Shown: in pieces, positions 7,685 to 14,089 of the stretch
Layout of the letters: the number at the start of each line of letters is the position of its first letter
How positions within the stretch are numbered: position 1 is the first letter of the stretch
Assembly: GCA_947460065.1 (NCBI GenBank)
Contig: CANHGF010000021.1
Coordinates: forward strand, 1 to 14,089
Direction: 5' to 3'
DNA length: 14,089 bases
From: Comamonadaceae bacterium
GTDB taxonomy: Bacteria > Pseudomonadota > Gammaproteobacteria > Burkholderiales > Burkholderiaceae_C
Notes under the pieces: model-generated
What the model was told of the DNA's origin: nothing
Databases searched by the model: none
The model's input: the letters and a program-made list of their open reading frames with translations, nothing else
Made by a program: the position numbers and the translations under genes

Positions 7685-7783
7685 GCCCAGGCCAGGCTGG
7701 CCCAGTGGGACTCCAGCGCCTGCAAAGCGGGGACAATAAGGCTTGAGGACCCGCCTGCGGCCCCTGCCCTAAAGAGCTTTGAC

Positions 7784-8743
7784 TTGATCCTTCGCCACAC
7801 CTTCACGCCGCCCAACAACACCCGCATGGGGCATTTGTGCGGGCCGACAGACGCCCACCTGCGCAGCATCGAGGCGGCTTTGCAGGTGCGCATCGCTCAC
7901 CGCTTCGAGCAGTTCAAGGTTGAAGGCGCCAAGGCCAAGGCCGAGCTGGCACTGCAAGTGCTGCAGGCGCTCTATGAAATTGCCGACCGCCCCATCGCAC
8001 CGGATCAGGTGCAGCTCATGCTGGCCGGTGACCTGAACATCGACGCCGACGGCACGCCCTTGCTGAGCACCCGCCGCGCAGATCTGCGCGCGCGCACCGC
8101 CAACCAGGCCAGCTACCTGATGAACATTGCCGAGCACGACATTACCTTCGGCATCGGTCCGGCCGGCACTGGCAAAACCTATTTGGCGGTGGCCTGCGCG
8201 GTCGACGCCCTGGAGCGCAATGCGGTGCAGCGCATCGTACTAACCCGGCCTGCGGTCGAGGCGGGCGAGCGCCTGGGCTTCTTGCCAGGCGACCTGACGC
8301 AAAAGGTCGACCCCTATTTGCGACCGCTTTACGACGCCCTTTATGAGTTGATGGGTTTTGACAAGGTCCAAAAAGCTTTCGAGCGTCAGCAGATCGAGGT
8401 CGCGCCGCTGGCCTTCATGCGTGGCCGCACCCTCAACCATGCTTTTGTGATCCTCGACGAAGCGCAGAACACCACCCCCGAACAGATGAAGATGTTCCTC
8501 ACCCGCATAGGCTTTGGCAGCAAGGCTGTCGTGACCGGCGATGTCAGCCAGATCGACCTGCCCTCCACCCAACTCAGTGGCTTGATCGAGGCCGAACGGG
8601 TGCTGCAGCGTGTTCAAGGCATTGCCATGAGCCGGCTGACCAGCGCCGATGTGGTCCGGCACCCGTTGGTGGCGCGCATTGTTGACGCCTACGACGCTCA
8701 GGGCCGAGGCCAGCGTCAGCCCAAATCACGTACCGGGGACTGA
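7784..8743 (+). CDS. phoH: PhoH-like ATPase (YbeZ)
   Basis: This is a cytoplasmic P-loop ATPase that works with YbeY in rRNA processing and ribosome maintenance. The frame is open from inside ruvA, but family similarity begins at LRHTFTPPNNTRMGHLCGP, so I place the start at TTG 7784, with AAAGAG seven bases upstream. This gives 319 residues. The first in-frame ATG inside the conserved part (7826) would cut into it. Walker A is GPAGTGKT (125-132). The PhoH signature TRPAVEAGERLGFLPGD spans 154-170. Walker B is FVILDEAQNTT with Asp225-Glu226. TGDVSQIDLP (251-260) is the sensor-like motif. It ends three bases before ybeY, so the two are clearly an operon. The exact start is the main uncertainty. 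Confidence 0.93.
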   Translation: MILRHTFTPPNNTRMGHLCGPTDAHLRSIEAALQVRIAHRFEQFKVEGAKAKAELALQVLQALYEIADRPIAPDQVQLMLAGDLNIDADGTPLLSTRRADLRARTANQASYLMNIAEHDITFGIGPAGTGKTYLAVACAVDALERNAVQRIVLTRPAVEAGERLGFLPGDLTQKVDPYLRPLYDALYELMGFDKVQKAFERQQIEVAPLAFMRGRTLNHAFVILDEAQNTTPEQMKMFLTRIGFGSKAVVTGDVSQIDLPSTQLSGLIEAERVLQRVQGIAMSRLTSADVVRHPLVARIVDAYDAQGRGQRQPKSRTGD

Positions 8744-8746
8744 GCA

Positions 8747-9217
8747 ATGGCCCTCCAACAACTGCGACTGTCCCTGCAATTTGGCGACATCCCCCAGGCC
8801 AAGCGCCACCGCACGGCGATGGCGAGGCACTTTGTGCAGCGCTGCGTGCGTCACGCCCTGGCCACCGACGCCGAAATAACGGTGCGCATCGTCGGCGAAG
8901 ATGAAAGCCGGGCGCTGAACAAGGACTACCGCCACAAGGACAAGCCGACCAATGTGCTGACCTTCCACTATGCGCAGGCCCCCACCGTGATGGCCGACAT
9001 CGTGATTTGCGCGCCGGTCGTGGCCGAGGAAGCGCGGGCTCAGCGCAAGACCCTGGCCGCCCATTACGCCCACCTGCTGGTCCATGGGGTCTTACATGCC
9101 CAGGGCTGGGACCATGAGACCAGCCTGGCTGATGCCAAGGCCATGGAGGCCCGTGAGATTGAAATCCTGGCGGGCCTGGGCCTGCCCGACCCTTATCGCA
9201 GCAAGAAGCCAGGCTAA
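8747..9217 (+). CDS. ybeY: Endoribonuclease YbeY (rRNA maturation factor)
   Basis: YbeY is a metal-dependent RNase needed for 16S rRNA 3'-end maturation and for 70S ribosome quality control. The 156 residues include LNKDYRHKDKPTNVLTF (57-73), which contains the conserved Arg62, the strand MADIVICAPVV, and the metal-binding H-x3-H-x5-H motif HGVLHAQGWDH (His113, His117, His123). The protein then ends in AREIEILAGLGLPDPY. Length and motifs are normal. It follows phoH with a 3-base gap. In many proteobacteria ybeX/corC and lnt come next; here the next gene is convergent and unrelated, so the operon ends at ybeY. Confidence 0.95.
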   Translation: MALQQLRLSLQFGDIPQAKRHRTAMARHFVQRCVRHALATDAEITVRIVGEDESRALNKDYRHKDKPTNVLTFHYAQAPTVMADIVICAPVVAEEARAQRKTLAAHYAHLLVHGVLHAQGWDHETSLADAKAMEAREIEILAGLGLPDPYRSKKPG

Positions 9218-9227
9218 ACCGCAGCGT

Positions 9228-9245
9228 TCAGGCGCAAGCGCCTGA
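9228..9245. terminator. Hairpin between convergent ybeY and the secreted-protein gene
   Basis: TCAGGCG-CAAG-CGCCTGA is a perfect 7-bp stem with a 4-base loop, 10 bases after the ybeY stop and 17 bases from the end of the convergent gene. It lacks a T tract on either strand. Its position suggests a shared bidirectional terminator, possibly needing Rho. Confidence 0.4.
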
Positions 9246-9262
9246 CCGGCCGCCCCGGGGCC

Positions 9263-10327
9263 TCAGCCACGCTTTCGCGTACCAACCAACAAGATAGAAC
9301 CACTCGGCTTTTCGTAACCGATGGTGAAGGGCAAGGGCTCCAGCGAGGGCTGCTCCTGCAGGTAGCGGATCAGCCTTTGACCCGAAGCGCTGTCCCGCCA
9401 AAGGGGATGAGGGGCATGGAACTTGCCGAAACTGCGCACATCGAAAACCTGCCGCAAGGGATCAATATCCAAGCCGGTTTCGTCCTGAACCAGATGGGCG
9501 GACCTGTCCAAAATGATATGGGCCAGCGCTGAAAAATACGTTTTTTGCAGCAGGTGCGATGCCGACTTGATCAGCACCGTGTCGTCCATCTGCGAGTTCA
9601 TGAAGGCATGAAACGGCTTGCCGGGCTGCAAACCGTTGTTGGACAAGTCCATGCGGACATAGTCCAGCGTGAGCTGCCGGCCTTGCGCCAGGCTGAGGGT
9701 AAAACGCAGGCCGTCGGGCTTGATGCCCAGCAGCTCAGGCTGCGCGACAGCTACACCGTCTGCGCGCACCACCAGATAGTCGAGTCCGCTGACCTTGGCA
9801 TCGCTCAATGCGATGCTGTAGAGCAGCAATTTGATGAACCGCGGCTTGACCGAATTTTTACCCTCAAGATCGTTGGTCCTGTAATAGCCGTAGCGTGCGA
9901 AGTAGGACATCGTTGCGCATTCTTTAGCGGCCTGGCCGGCGGCGGCCTGCCTGCTGCCGGCGTATTCCGGCAACTGGTCTGCCACCAGAGTCAGATGCTC
10001 GACCCTGGGAAACAGGGTCATTGCGGTAACGACGTCTGCGCCCGAAAAAGGATAGACCACCTTCTTGGCCTGAAGGTTCGTCAATTTCTGTTCGGCCCAG
10101 GCCTTCATCGGCGCAGAGAATCTGGCCCGGTAATCAGAGGCCAGCCTGGCAAAGGCCGGGCACTCGTCGGCCGTCAAAGCCAGTCCCTGCAGCAAAGGAT
10201 GGTTAGAGCTCGCCGAGGCTGCAGCTTGGGCCGGGACTTCCTTGGGCGCAGCAGTTGGGGCCTGCGCGAGGGCCTGGCCGCTCCATAGCGAGGCTGTCAC
10301 AGCCCAGACAAAGAAAAAAGGGCGCAC
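9263..10327 (-). CDS. Exported protein of unrecognised family
   Basis: I cannot name this family with confidence. No ATG occurs near the N-terminus. A GTG at 10327 starts a clean signal peptide (RPFFFVWAVTASLWSGQALAQA), giving 354 residues; TTG 10351 is an alternative start. A Pro/Ala/Ser linker follows, then a folded region with VVYPFSGADVVTAMTLFP (90-107), YYRTNDLEG (148-156), IKLLLYSIALSD (165-176), VRMDLSNNG (224-232), TVLIKSASHLLQKTYFSAL (250-268) and HLVQDETGLDID (278-289). I recall this pattern (a YPFSG-D block, a KSASHLL block and a QD(D/E)(S/T)G block) from uncharacterised secreted proteins in several phyla, which suggests one conserved domain. There are no transmembrane segments after the signal. 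It is monocistronic, convergent with ybeY and divergent from the hydrolase gene. Confidence 0.75.
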   Translation of the reverse strand: MRPFFFVWAVTASLWSGQALAQAPTAAPKEVPAQAAASASSNHPLLQGLALTADECPAFARLASDYRARFSAPMKAWAEQKLTNLQAKKVVYPFSGADVVTAMTLFPRVEHLTLVADQLPEYAGSRQAAAGQAAKECATMSYFARYGYYRTNDLEGKNSVKPRFIKLLLYSIALSDAKVSGLDYLVVRADGVAVAQPELLGIKPDGLRFTLSLAQGRQLTLDYVRMDLSNNGLQPGKPFHAFMNSQMDDTVLIKSASHLLQKTYFSALAHIILDRSAHLVQDETGLDIDPLRQVFDVRSFGKFHAPHPLWRDSASGQRLIRYLQEQPSLEPLPFTIGYEKPSGSILLVGTRKRG

Positions 10328-10438
10328 TGCCGCGGTCAGATGTTCAATCAAGATTGTGGGGCTCAGGAATTGCGCGCAGCCTGCTATACAGGCTGGGACT
10401 GACTGATGGTTTTTAAAACGGGGCTGAATGATAAGCGA

Positions 10439-10480
10439 GGGCCGGCGCAACGGGCGATGAGGGTCTCGGCCAGCCGGCCC
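10439..10480. repeat. Inverted repeat in divergent intergenic region
   Basis: GGGCCGGC (10439-10446) and GCCGGCCC (10473-10480) are perfect 8-bp inverted copies separated by 26 bases. They lie in the 225-base gap (10328-10552) between the divergent secreted-protein and hydrolase genes. I could not assign a convincing -35/-10 pair in this gap. The repeat could be an operator or RNA stem, or chance in GC-rich DNA. Confidence 0.3.
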
Positions 10481-10552
10481 ACGTGGCTGCCACCCAGAAG
10501 AAACCGCTTACATTAGCCCATCTTCCCCCCACACCAGATTTGAGCCTGCCCC

Positions 10553-11407
10553 TTGAAGATCGCACGAAGACTGCTGCTGATCGCGCTGCTGTTGACGGCA
10601 ACAGGTCTGCGGGCCGGTCCGCCGCTAGACCGGTTCTTTACGGCCTCAGACGGGGTGAAACTGCACTACCTGGAGGCCGGCTCGGGAGAGATGACGCTGG
10701 TCTTCATTCCGGGTTGGTTGATGCCTGCAGGGATTTTCGACAAGCAGATCGAGGAGCTGTCTCGCGCGCACCGGGTCATCGTCCTGGATCCGCGCGGTCA
10801 GGGCCTGTCGAAGGCGCCCCCTCACAAACTGGACGCGATCAGCCGGGTCCGCGATATCGACGAACTCCTGACACAGGCCCAAGTCAAGGACCATGTGCTG
10901 ATTGGATGGTCCCTGGGGGTGATGGAGGTGCTGGAGTACAGCGTACGCCACCGGCGCGACACACTCAGGGCCATGGTGCTGATCGACAACTCCATCGGCA
11001 TGGGTCGGCCGCCGGTTTCGGCACCGGGCAAGCCCCAGCGCCCTCTCCAGCCTGACGAATTCAGGGCCTACGTCAAACGGTTTGCTGCGGGCATGTTCAA
11101 GATGCCACCGCCCGCCGGATGGCTGGAGGCGATCGAGACATCGGCCACCCAGTTGCCGCCCAAGGCAGCCTGGGCTTTGCTCAACAAGCCTTATCATCGG
11201 GACTTTTATAAAAAAGCCGCCCTCGAAGCGCAGCTTCCAATCTGGTATGCGGTGACGCCCCGGTTTGAGGAGCAGTCGGTCGAACTGCTGCAGAACCAGC
11301 CTCGCGCCAGTACAACGGTATTCGAGCAGGCAGGCCATGCACTCTTTGTAGACAGTGCTGACCGTTTTAACCAAAGCCTCCAGAAATTTCTAGAACGCCT
11401 GCGATGA
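10553..11407 (+). CDS. Exported alpha/beta-fold hydrolase
   Basis: The product has 284 residues starting at TTG 10553. No suitable ATG exists upstream, and this start gives a good signal peptide (MKIARRLLLIALLLTATGLRA), so the enzyme should be periplasmic. The alpha/beta-hydrolase features in order are the oxyanion strand LVFIPGWLMPAG (49-60), VIVLDPRGQGLSKAP (75-89), the nucleophile elbow IGWSLGVME (Ser120) and a C-terminal GHALFVD with His262. The usual acid after strand 7 is not evident (WYAVTPRFEEQ), but Asp145 after strand 6 (MVLIDNS) is well placed to serve, as in some subfamilies. The substrate is unknown; an ester, thioester or lipid is likely. Its stop overlaps the next gene's start by four bases, so it is coupled to an envelope peptidase. 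Confidence 0.88.
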   Translation: MKIARRLLLIALLLTATGLRAGPPLDRFFTASDGVKLHYLEAGSGEMTLVFIPGWLMPAGIFDKQIEELSRAHRVIVLDPRGQGLSKAPPHKLDAISRVRDIDELLTQAQVKDHVLIGWSLGVMEVLEYSVRHRRDTLRAMVLIDNSIGMGRPPVSAPGKPQRPLQPDEFRAYVKRFAAGMFKMPPPAGWLEAIETSATQLPPKAAWALLNKPYHRDFYKKAALEAQLPIWYAVTPRFEEQSVELLQNQPRASTTVFEQAGHALFVDSADRFNQSLQKFLERLR

Positions 11408-12774
11408 AGTCCGGACTGCCTCTGATGCTCACCGTGCTCCTGGGCCTGTGCTTGAACGCACAAGTCCAGGCCGCATCGCAGGCCAAGGCCAGCAGCAACA
11501 AAACCGCCGCGAGCGTGAAAGGCAAAAAGGGGGGGCAAAAGGCCAAGCTGCCTGTGCAGCAGCTGCGTTCGCCCGCCTCGGCCGAGCTGGCTTTGGGCCC
11601 TGAGACCAGGCTGGAAGCCGGTTGCATGGATCCGGAAAAGATGCTGCAAATCGATGGACGGCTGCAACTGCAAGGGCTCCAATGGCAAGGCGAAGCCAGT
11701 CCACAGGCTCTGGAGTCCGACGCGTGCCGGCACTATGCGGCGGTCGTCACCCGGCCCTTGGTGCGCAACACACTGGCCTTGCTCACACCCTCTGGAGCTG
11801 AAGGCGGCCTGGAGGCAGTCATATATAGCCGGTCAGCCAGCGACGCAGCTTCAGCACAAACGCGCTGGCCGATCGCCGCCGACACGCCAAGCTTGCGGCG
11901 CCTGGCCACAGTCAACCTGCGTACCGACGGCCTGGATCTCCAGGCGATTCCAGTCCATCTGCAGTGGGAGCTTGATCTGGTCGTCAAGAAAATGATCAGC
12001 ACGCTCAAGCTAGAGCCCTCGACTCATCAGTTGCGGATCACCCTGAGTCCCGATCCGGTGACAGGACTGGAAAAAGTTTTTGCCATCGAACTGCTGGAGT
12101 CGGCAAGTGGCCAGAGAGTGGAGACGGCCATCTGGCTGGACCGCAAAGACCTTCCGGGCGCCTATTTCAGCCTCAGCGGCATTGAGTATGAACGAATGCT
12201 GTGGCAATCACCGGTTCAAAACGCCCGCATATCGCGCGGCGTGGGTCCCAGTGTGACCACGCTTAAGCGGCGGGTGGCGATCAAGACGGCGAAATCAGCC
12301 AAGCCGCGCATGGCCATTCGCACCTTCCGGGTCAAAGGGCAGCATATCGGCATCGACTTCGCGGCGCCCCTGGGCACACCCGTGGCTGCGGTGGCCGACG
12401 GCGAGGTAATCCATGCCGGTCCCAACGGCGGCTATGGCAACCTGATCATCGTCGACCATGGTGACGGTCACCACACTTACTATGCCCATCTGTCGGCCTT
12501 TGCGCAGGACATCCGACCCGGCACCCTGGTGCGACGCGGAGAAGAGATCGGCCAGGTCGGCTCGACCGGGTTTTCGACCGGACCTCACCTGCACTTTGAA
12601 ATCCGCAAGCAAGGCCAGTACATCGATCCGGCCAATAAACAGAGTCAGCTGCGTTTCTGGCAACTGGCCGAGCAAGAGCAGTCCCAGGCGGTATCCCGGC
12701 TGATGCGCCTGCAGATCACGCCAGGTGCAGCGCCGGTGGTGATTGAAGCCAGTCGCGGTCCGCGCCCGGACTGA
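11404..12774 (+). CDS. Exported M23 (LytM-type) metallopeptidase
   Basis: The protein has 456 residues. Residues 1-23 are a signal peptide (cut near VQA-AS), followed by a Lys/Ala-rich stretch (about 25-50) that could contact the anionic cell wall. The region 60-300 is a family-typical but weakly conserved N-terminal part. The C-terminal M23 domain has HIGIDFAAPLGTPV (His314 and Asp318 as zinc ligands), YYAHLSAF (His362) and STGPHLHFEI (His395, zinc ligand His397). All five catalytic/ligand residues are present, so it should be an active peptidoglycan endopeptidase and not an inactive EnvC/NlpD-like activator. It is translationally coupled to the hydrolase by an ATGA overlap. Its TGA stop directly meets the TGA stop of the convergent dtd gene. 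Confidence 0.93.
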   Translation: MKSGLPLMLTVLLGLCLNAQVQAASQAKASSNKTAASVKGKKGGQKAKLPVQQLRSPASAELALGPETRLEAGCMDPEKMLQIDGRLQLQGLQWQGEASPQALESDACRHYAAVVTRPLVRNTLALLTPSGAEGGLEAVIYSRSASDAASAQTRWPIAADTPSLRRLATVNLRTDGLDLQAIPVHLQWELDLVVKKMISTLKLEPSTHQLRITLSPDPVTGLEKVFAIELLESASGQRVETAIWLDRKDLPGAYFSLSGIEYERMLWQSPVQNARISRGVGPSVTTLKRRVAIKTAKSAKPRMAIRTFRVKGQHIGIDFAAPLGTPVAAVADGEVIHAGPNGGYGNLIIVDHGDGHHTYYAHLSAFAQDIRPGTLVRRGEEIGQVGSTGFSTGPHLHFEIRKQGQYIDPANKQSQLRFWQLAEQEQSQAVSRLMRLQITPGAAPVVIEASRGPRPD

Positions 12775-13224
12775 TCAAGCGGGCGAGCGTACCGTCACCG
12801 ACAGCGTGACCGGGCCGTCGTTGACCAGGGCCACTTGCATGTCTGCCCCAAAGCGGCCCGACTGGACCTGCGGATGCACGAGCGTTGCACGCTGCAGGAA
12901 ATACTCGTAAAGCCTTTTGCCCTCAGCCGGTGGGGCAGCGCCGGTGAAGCTGGGACGGTTGCCCCCTGACACATCGGCCGCCAAGGTGAACTGGCTGACC
13001 ACCAACAAGGCGCCGTCCACATCCTGCACGCTTCGGTTCATCTTGCCGGCCTCGTCGGCAAAGACGCGTAGTTTGAGAATTTTGGCCAGCAGCTTGTCGG
13101 CTACCGCGTCGCTGTCGCCGTGTTCTGCGCAGACCAATACCAGAAGCCCGCGGCCGATTGCGCCGATCAGTTCGCCGTCGACATGGACACTGGCCTGACT
13201 GACCCGTTGCAGCAGCGCGATCAT
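12775..13224 (-). CDS. dtd: D-aminoacyl-tRNA deacylase
   Basis: This is a cytoplasmic proofreading enzyme that hydrolyses D-aminoacyl-tRNAs (and Gly-tRNA(Ala)). The 149 residues match the usual length of about 145. It begins [21 protein letters not shown] and carries the active-site motif SQFTL (77-81), NRPSFTGAA (89-97) and the cross-subunit Gly-cisPro motif NDGPVT (135-140). Its ATG overlaps the stop of the upstream CDF transporter gene by four bases (ATGA), so the two are coupled. No functional link with the transporter is obvious. Confidence 0.96.
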   Translation of the reverse strand: MIALLQRVSQASVHVDGELIGAIGRGLLVLVCAEHGDSDAVADKLLAKILKLRVFADEAGKMNRSVQDVDGALLVVSQFTLAADVSGGNRPSFTGAAPPAEGKRLYEYFLQRATLVHPQVQSGRFGADMQVALVNDGPVTLSVTVRSPA

Positions 13225-14089
13225 TTGAGGTCCTGCGGGTCGTCAAAATGCGCTTCCACATCACTAGGCAGCAGCTGGATGGTCGCCCGCAGGCCCGGTA
13301 CCGCGCTCATCAGTGCCTGCTCGACGCTGGTTCGCAGGGCTGCCGCCCGGCCCAGGCTCCAGCCTGCGGGCATGTGCATGTGCATATCGACAAAGCGGCG
13401 CTGACCCGCCTTGCGGGTGTTGACATGGTCAAAGCGAATGATCACCGCCTCGCCGCGCTGGTAGGCAAAACCTTCGAGCACCCCGGCGATGGTCTCACGC
13501 ACCTCTGGCTCCAGGGATTCGTCCATCAGACCCTGGGCCGAACGCCAGATTAGATGCACGCCCTCCTTCAGGATATTAAGCGCAACTGCGATGGCCACCA
13601 AGGCGTCAAGCCAGAGCCAGCCAGTGGTCGCAACCAGGGCAATGCCCGCGACCACGCCGGCCGATGTCCAGACGTCGGTCACCAAGTGCCGTGCATCGGC
13701 CTCCAGGGCCAGCGAGCGGTGTTCTTTCGCTGAGCGAAACATCACCCATGCCAACAGCCCGTTGAGGGCCGAACTGATGATGGCCAAGGCCAGACCTAAA
13801 CCAAGCGCCTCCAGCGGCTGCGGGTCGAACATGCGGTGGGCGGCGGCCCAAATAATGGCCAAGCCTGCGACGATGATCAGCACCCCCTCAAAGCCAGAGG
13901 AAAAGTACTCCGCCTTGTGGTGGCCATAAGGATGCTCCTCATCCGCCGGACGCGCGGCGATGGTGACCATCGTCAAGCCAAAGATCGCGCTGGCCAGGTT
14001 GACCAAAGACTCCATCGCGTCCGAGAGCAGGCCCACCGAGTCGGTCAGCCACCAGGCAGCGGTCTTCAAGCTGATGGTGATCACAGCGG
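13221..14089 (-). CDS. Cation diffusion facilitator family transporter, N-terminus outside window
   Basis: The frame is open to the right edge, so the N-terminal end (including most of transmembrane helix 1) is missing; 287 residues are visible counting from the GTG at 14084. The protein is an inner-membrane divalent-cation/proton antiporter by family. Visible are helix 2 [17 protein letters not shown], the loop [17 protein letters not shown], helices 3-6, [14 protein letters not shown] with the H-x3-D metal site (His133, Asp137), and a cytoplasmic C-terminal domain with [11 protein letters not shown] (231-241), typical of ferredoxin-like CDF tails. At the helix-2 metal site the usual D/H-x3-D is replaced by Glu25-x3-Asn29, so the substrate (Zn, Fe, Mn, Co or another metal) cannot be predicted. 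It overlaps dtd by four bases. Confidence 0.93.
   Translation of the reverse strand, partial: AVITISLKTAAWWLTDSVGLLSDAMESLVNLASAIFGLTMVTIAARPADEEHPYGHHKAEYFSSGFEGVLIIVAGLAIIWAAAHRMFDPQPLEALGLGLALAIISSALNGLLAWVMFRSAKEHRSLALEADARHLVTDVWTSAGVVAGIALVATTGWLWLDALVAIAVALNILKEGVHLIWRSAQGLMDESLEPEVRETIAGVLEGFAYQRGEAVIIRFDHVNTRKAGQRRFVDMHMHMPAGWSLGRAAALRTSVEQALMSAVPGLRATIQLLPSDVEAHFDDPQDLK

Noticed and set aside
6034..7746. 570-codon open frame on the plus strand opposite ruvA and ruvB
   Set aside because: No family resemblance and low-complexity Gln/His/Ala composition. It is an antisense shadow caused by high GC at third codon positions in ruvAB.
7607..7783. N-terminal extension of PhoH reaching back into ruvA
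   Set aside because: The extra 59 residues are Cys/Arg-rich with no family similarity and overlap ruvA. The conserved part starts near 7784.
1..14089. Search for CRISPR arrays, tRNA/rRNA genes, insertion sequences, attachment sites or a defence island
   Set aside because: I saw no regular direct repeats, no cloverleaf or rRNA stretches, no transposase or integrase motifs, and no clustered defence domains. Apart from the PIN remnant this is ordinary core chromosome.

Overview
This window looks like core chromosome of a Burkholderiales bacterium, most probably in or near the Comamonadaceae. The evidence is high GC with strong G/C at third codon positions, a GroEL ending in the Gly-Met tail, a divergent hexR / tal-pgi arrangement, a ruvA-ruvB pair, and a PhoH-like protein whose N-terminus resembles those I recall from that family. 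The genus assignment is inference. I see no insertion sequence, prophage, CRISPR array, tRNA or rRNA.

Layout. The left edge (1-325) is the 3' end of groEL and its intrinsic terminator. Behind it lies a short decayed fragment that reads like the C-terminal end of a PIN-domain (VapC-like) toxin, then a DUF411 metal-binding protein on the minus strand. From about 1043 to 4176 the minus strand carries a compact operon, tal - pgi - HAD phosphatase, whose genes touch or overlap. hexR (RpiR family) diverges from it. A near-perfect palindrome (GGTAACCTAGTTACA) lies just before hexR and fits the HexR operator type, so this block looks like a self-regulated sugar-phosphate switch.

From 5163 to 7623 the minus strand holds ruvA, ruvB and a DUF3047 lipoprotein, tightly spaced. 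phoH (ybeZ-like) and ybeY run divergently from ruvA. The usual follower ybeX/corC is not there. Instead comes a convergent gene for an exported protein of a family I cannot name. From 10553 a two-gene unit encodes an exported alpha/beta hydrolase and an exported M23 metallopeptidase, overlapping by ATGA. It meets, with no spacer, the convergent dtd (D-aminoacyl-tRNA deacylase) - CDF metal transporter pair, which runs off the right edge.

How the genes work together. Tal and Pgi interconvert fructose-6-P, glucose-6-P and pentose/tetrose phosphates. HexR-type regulators sense Entner-Doudoroff intermediates. The HAD protein may trim a sugar phosphate. RuvAB drives Holliday-junction migration. YbeY and PhoH act in rRNA maturation and ribosome quality control. 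The hydrolase/peptidase unit points to envelope work.

I found no convincing new multi-gene defence or mobile system. The best leads are the HexR operator, the PIN remnant, the unnamed secreted family, the hydrolase-M23 pair, and the E/N variant metal site of the CDF transporter.
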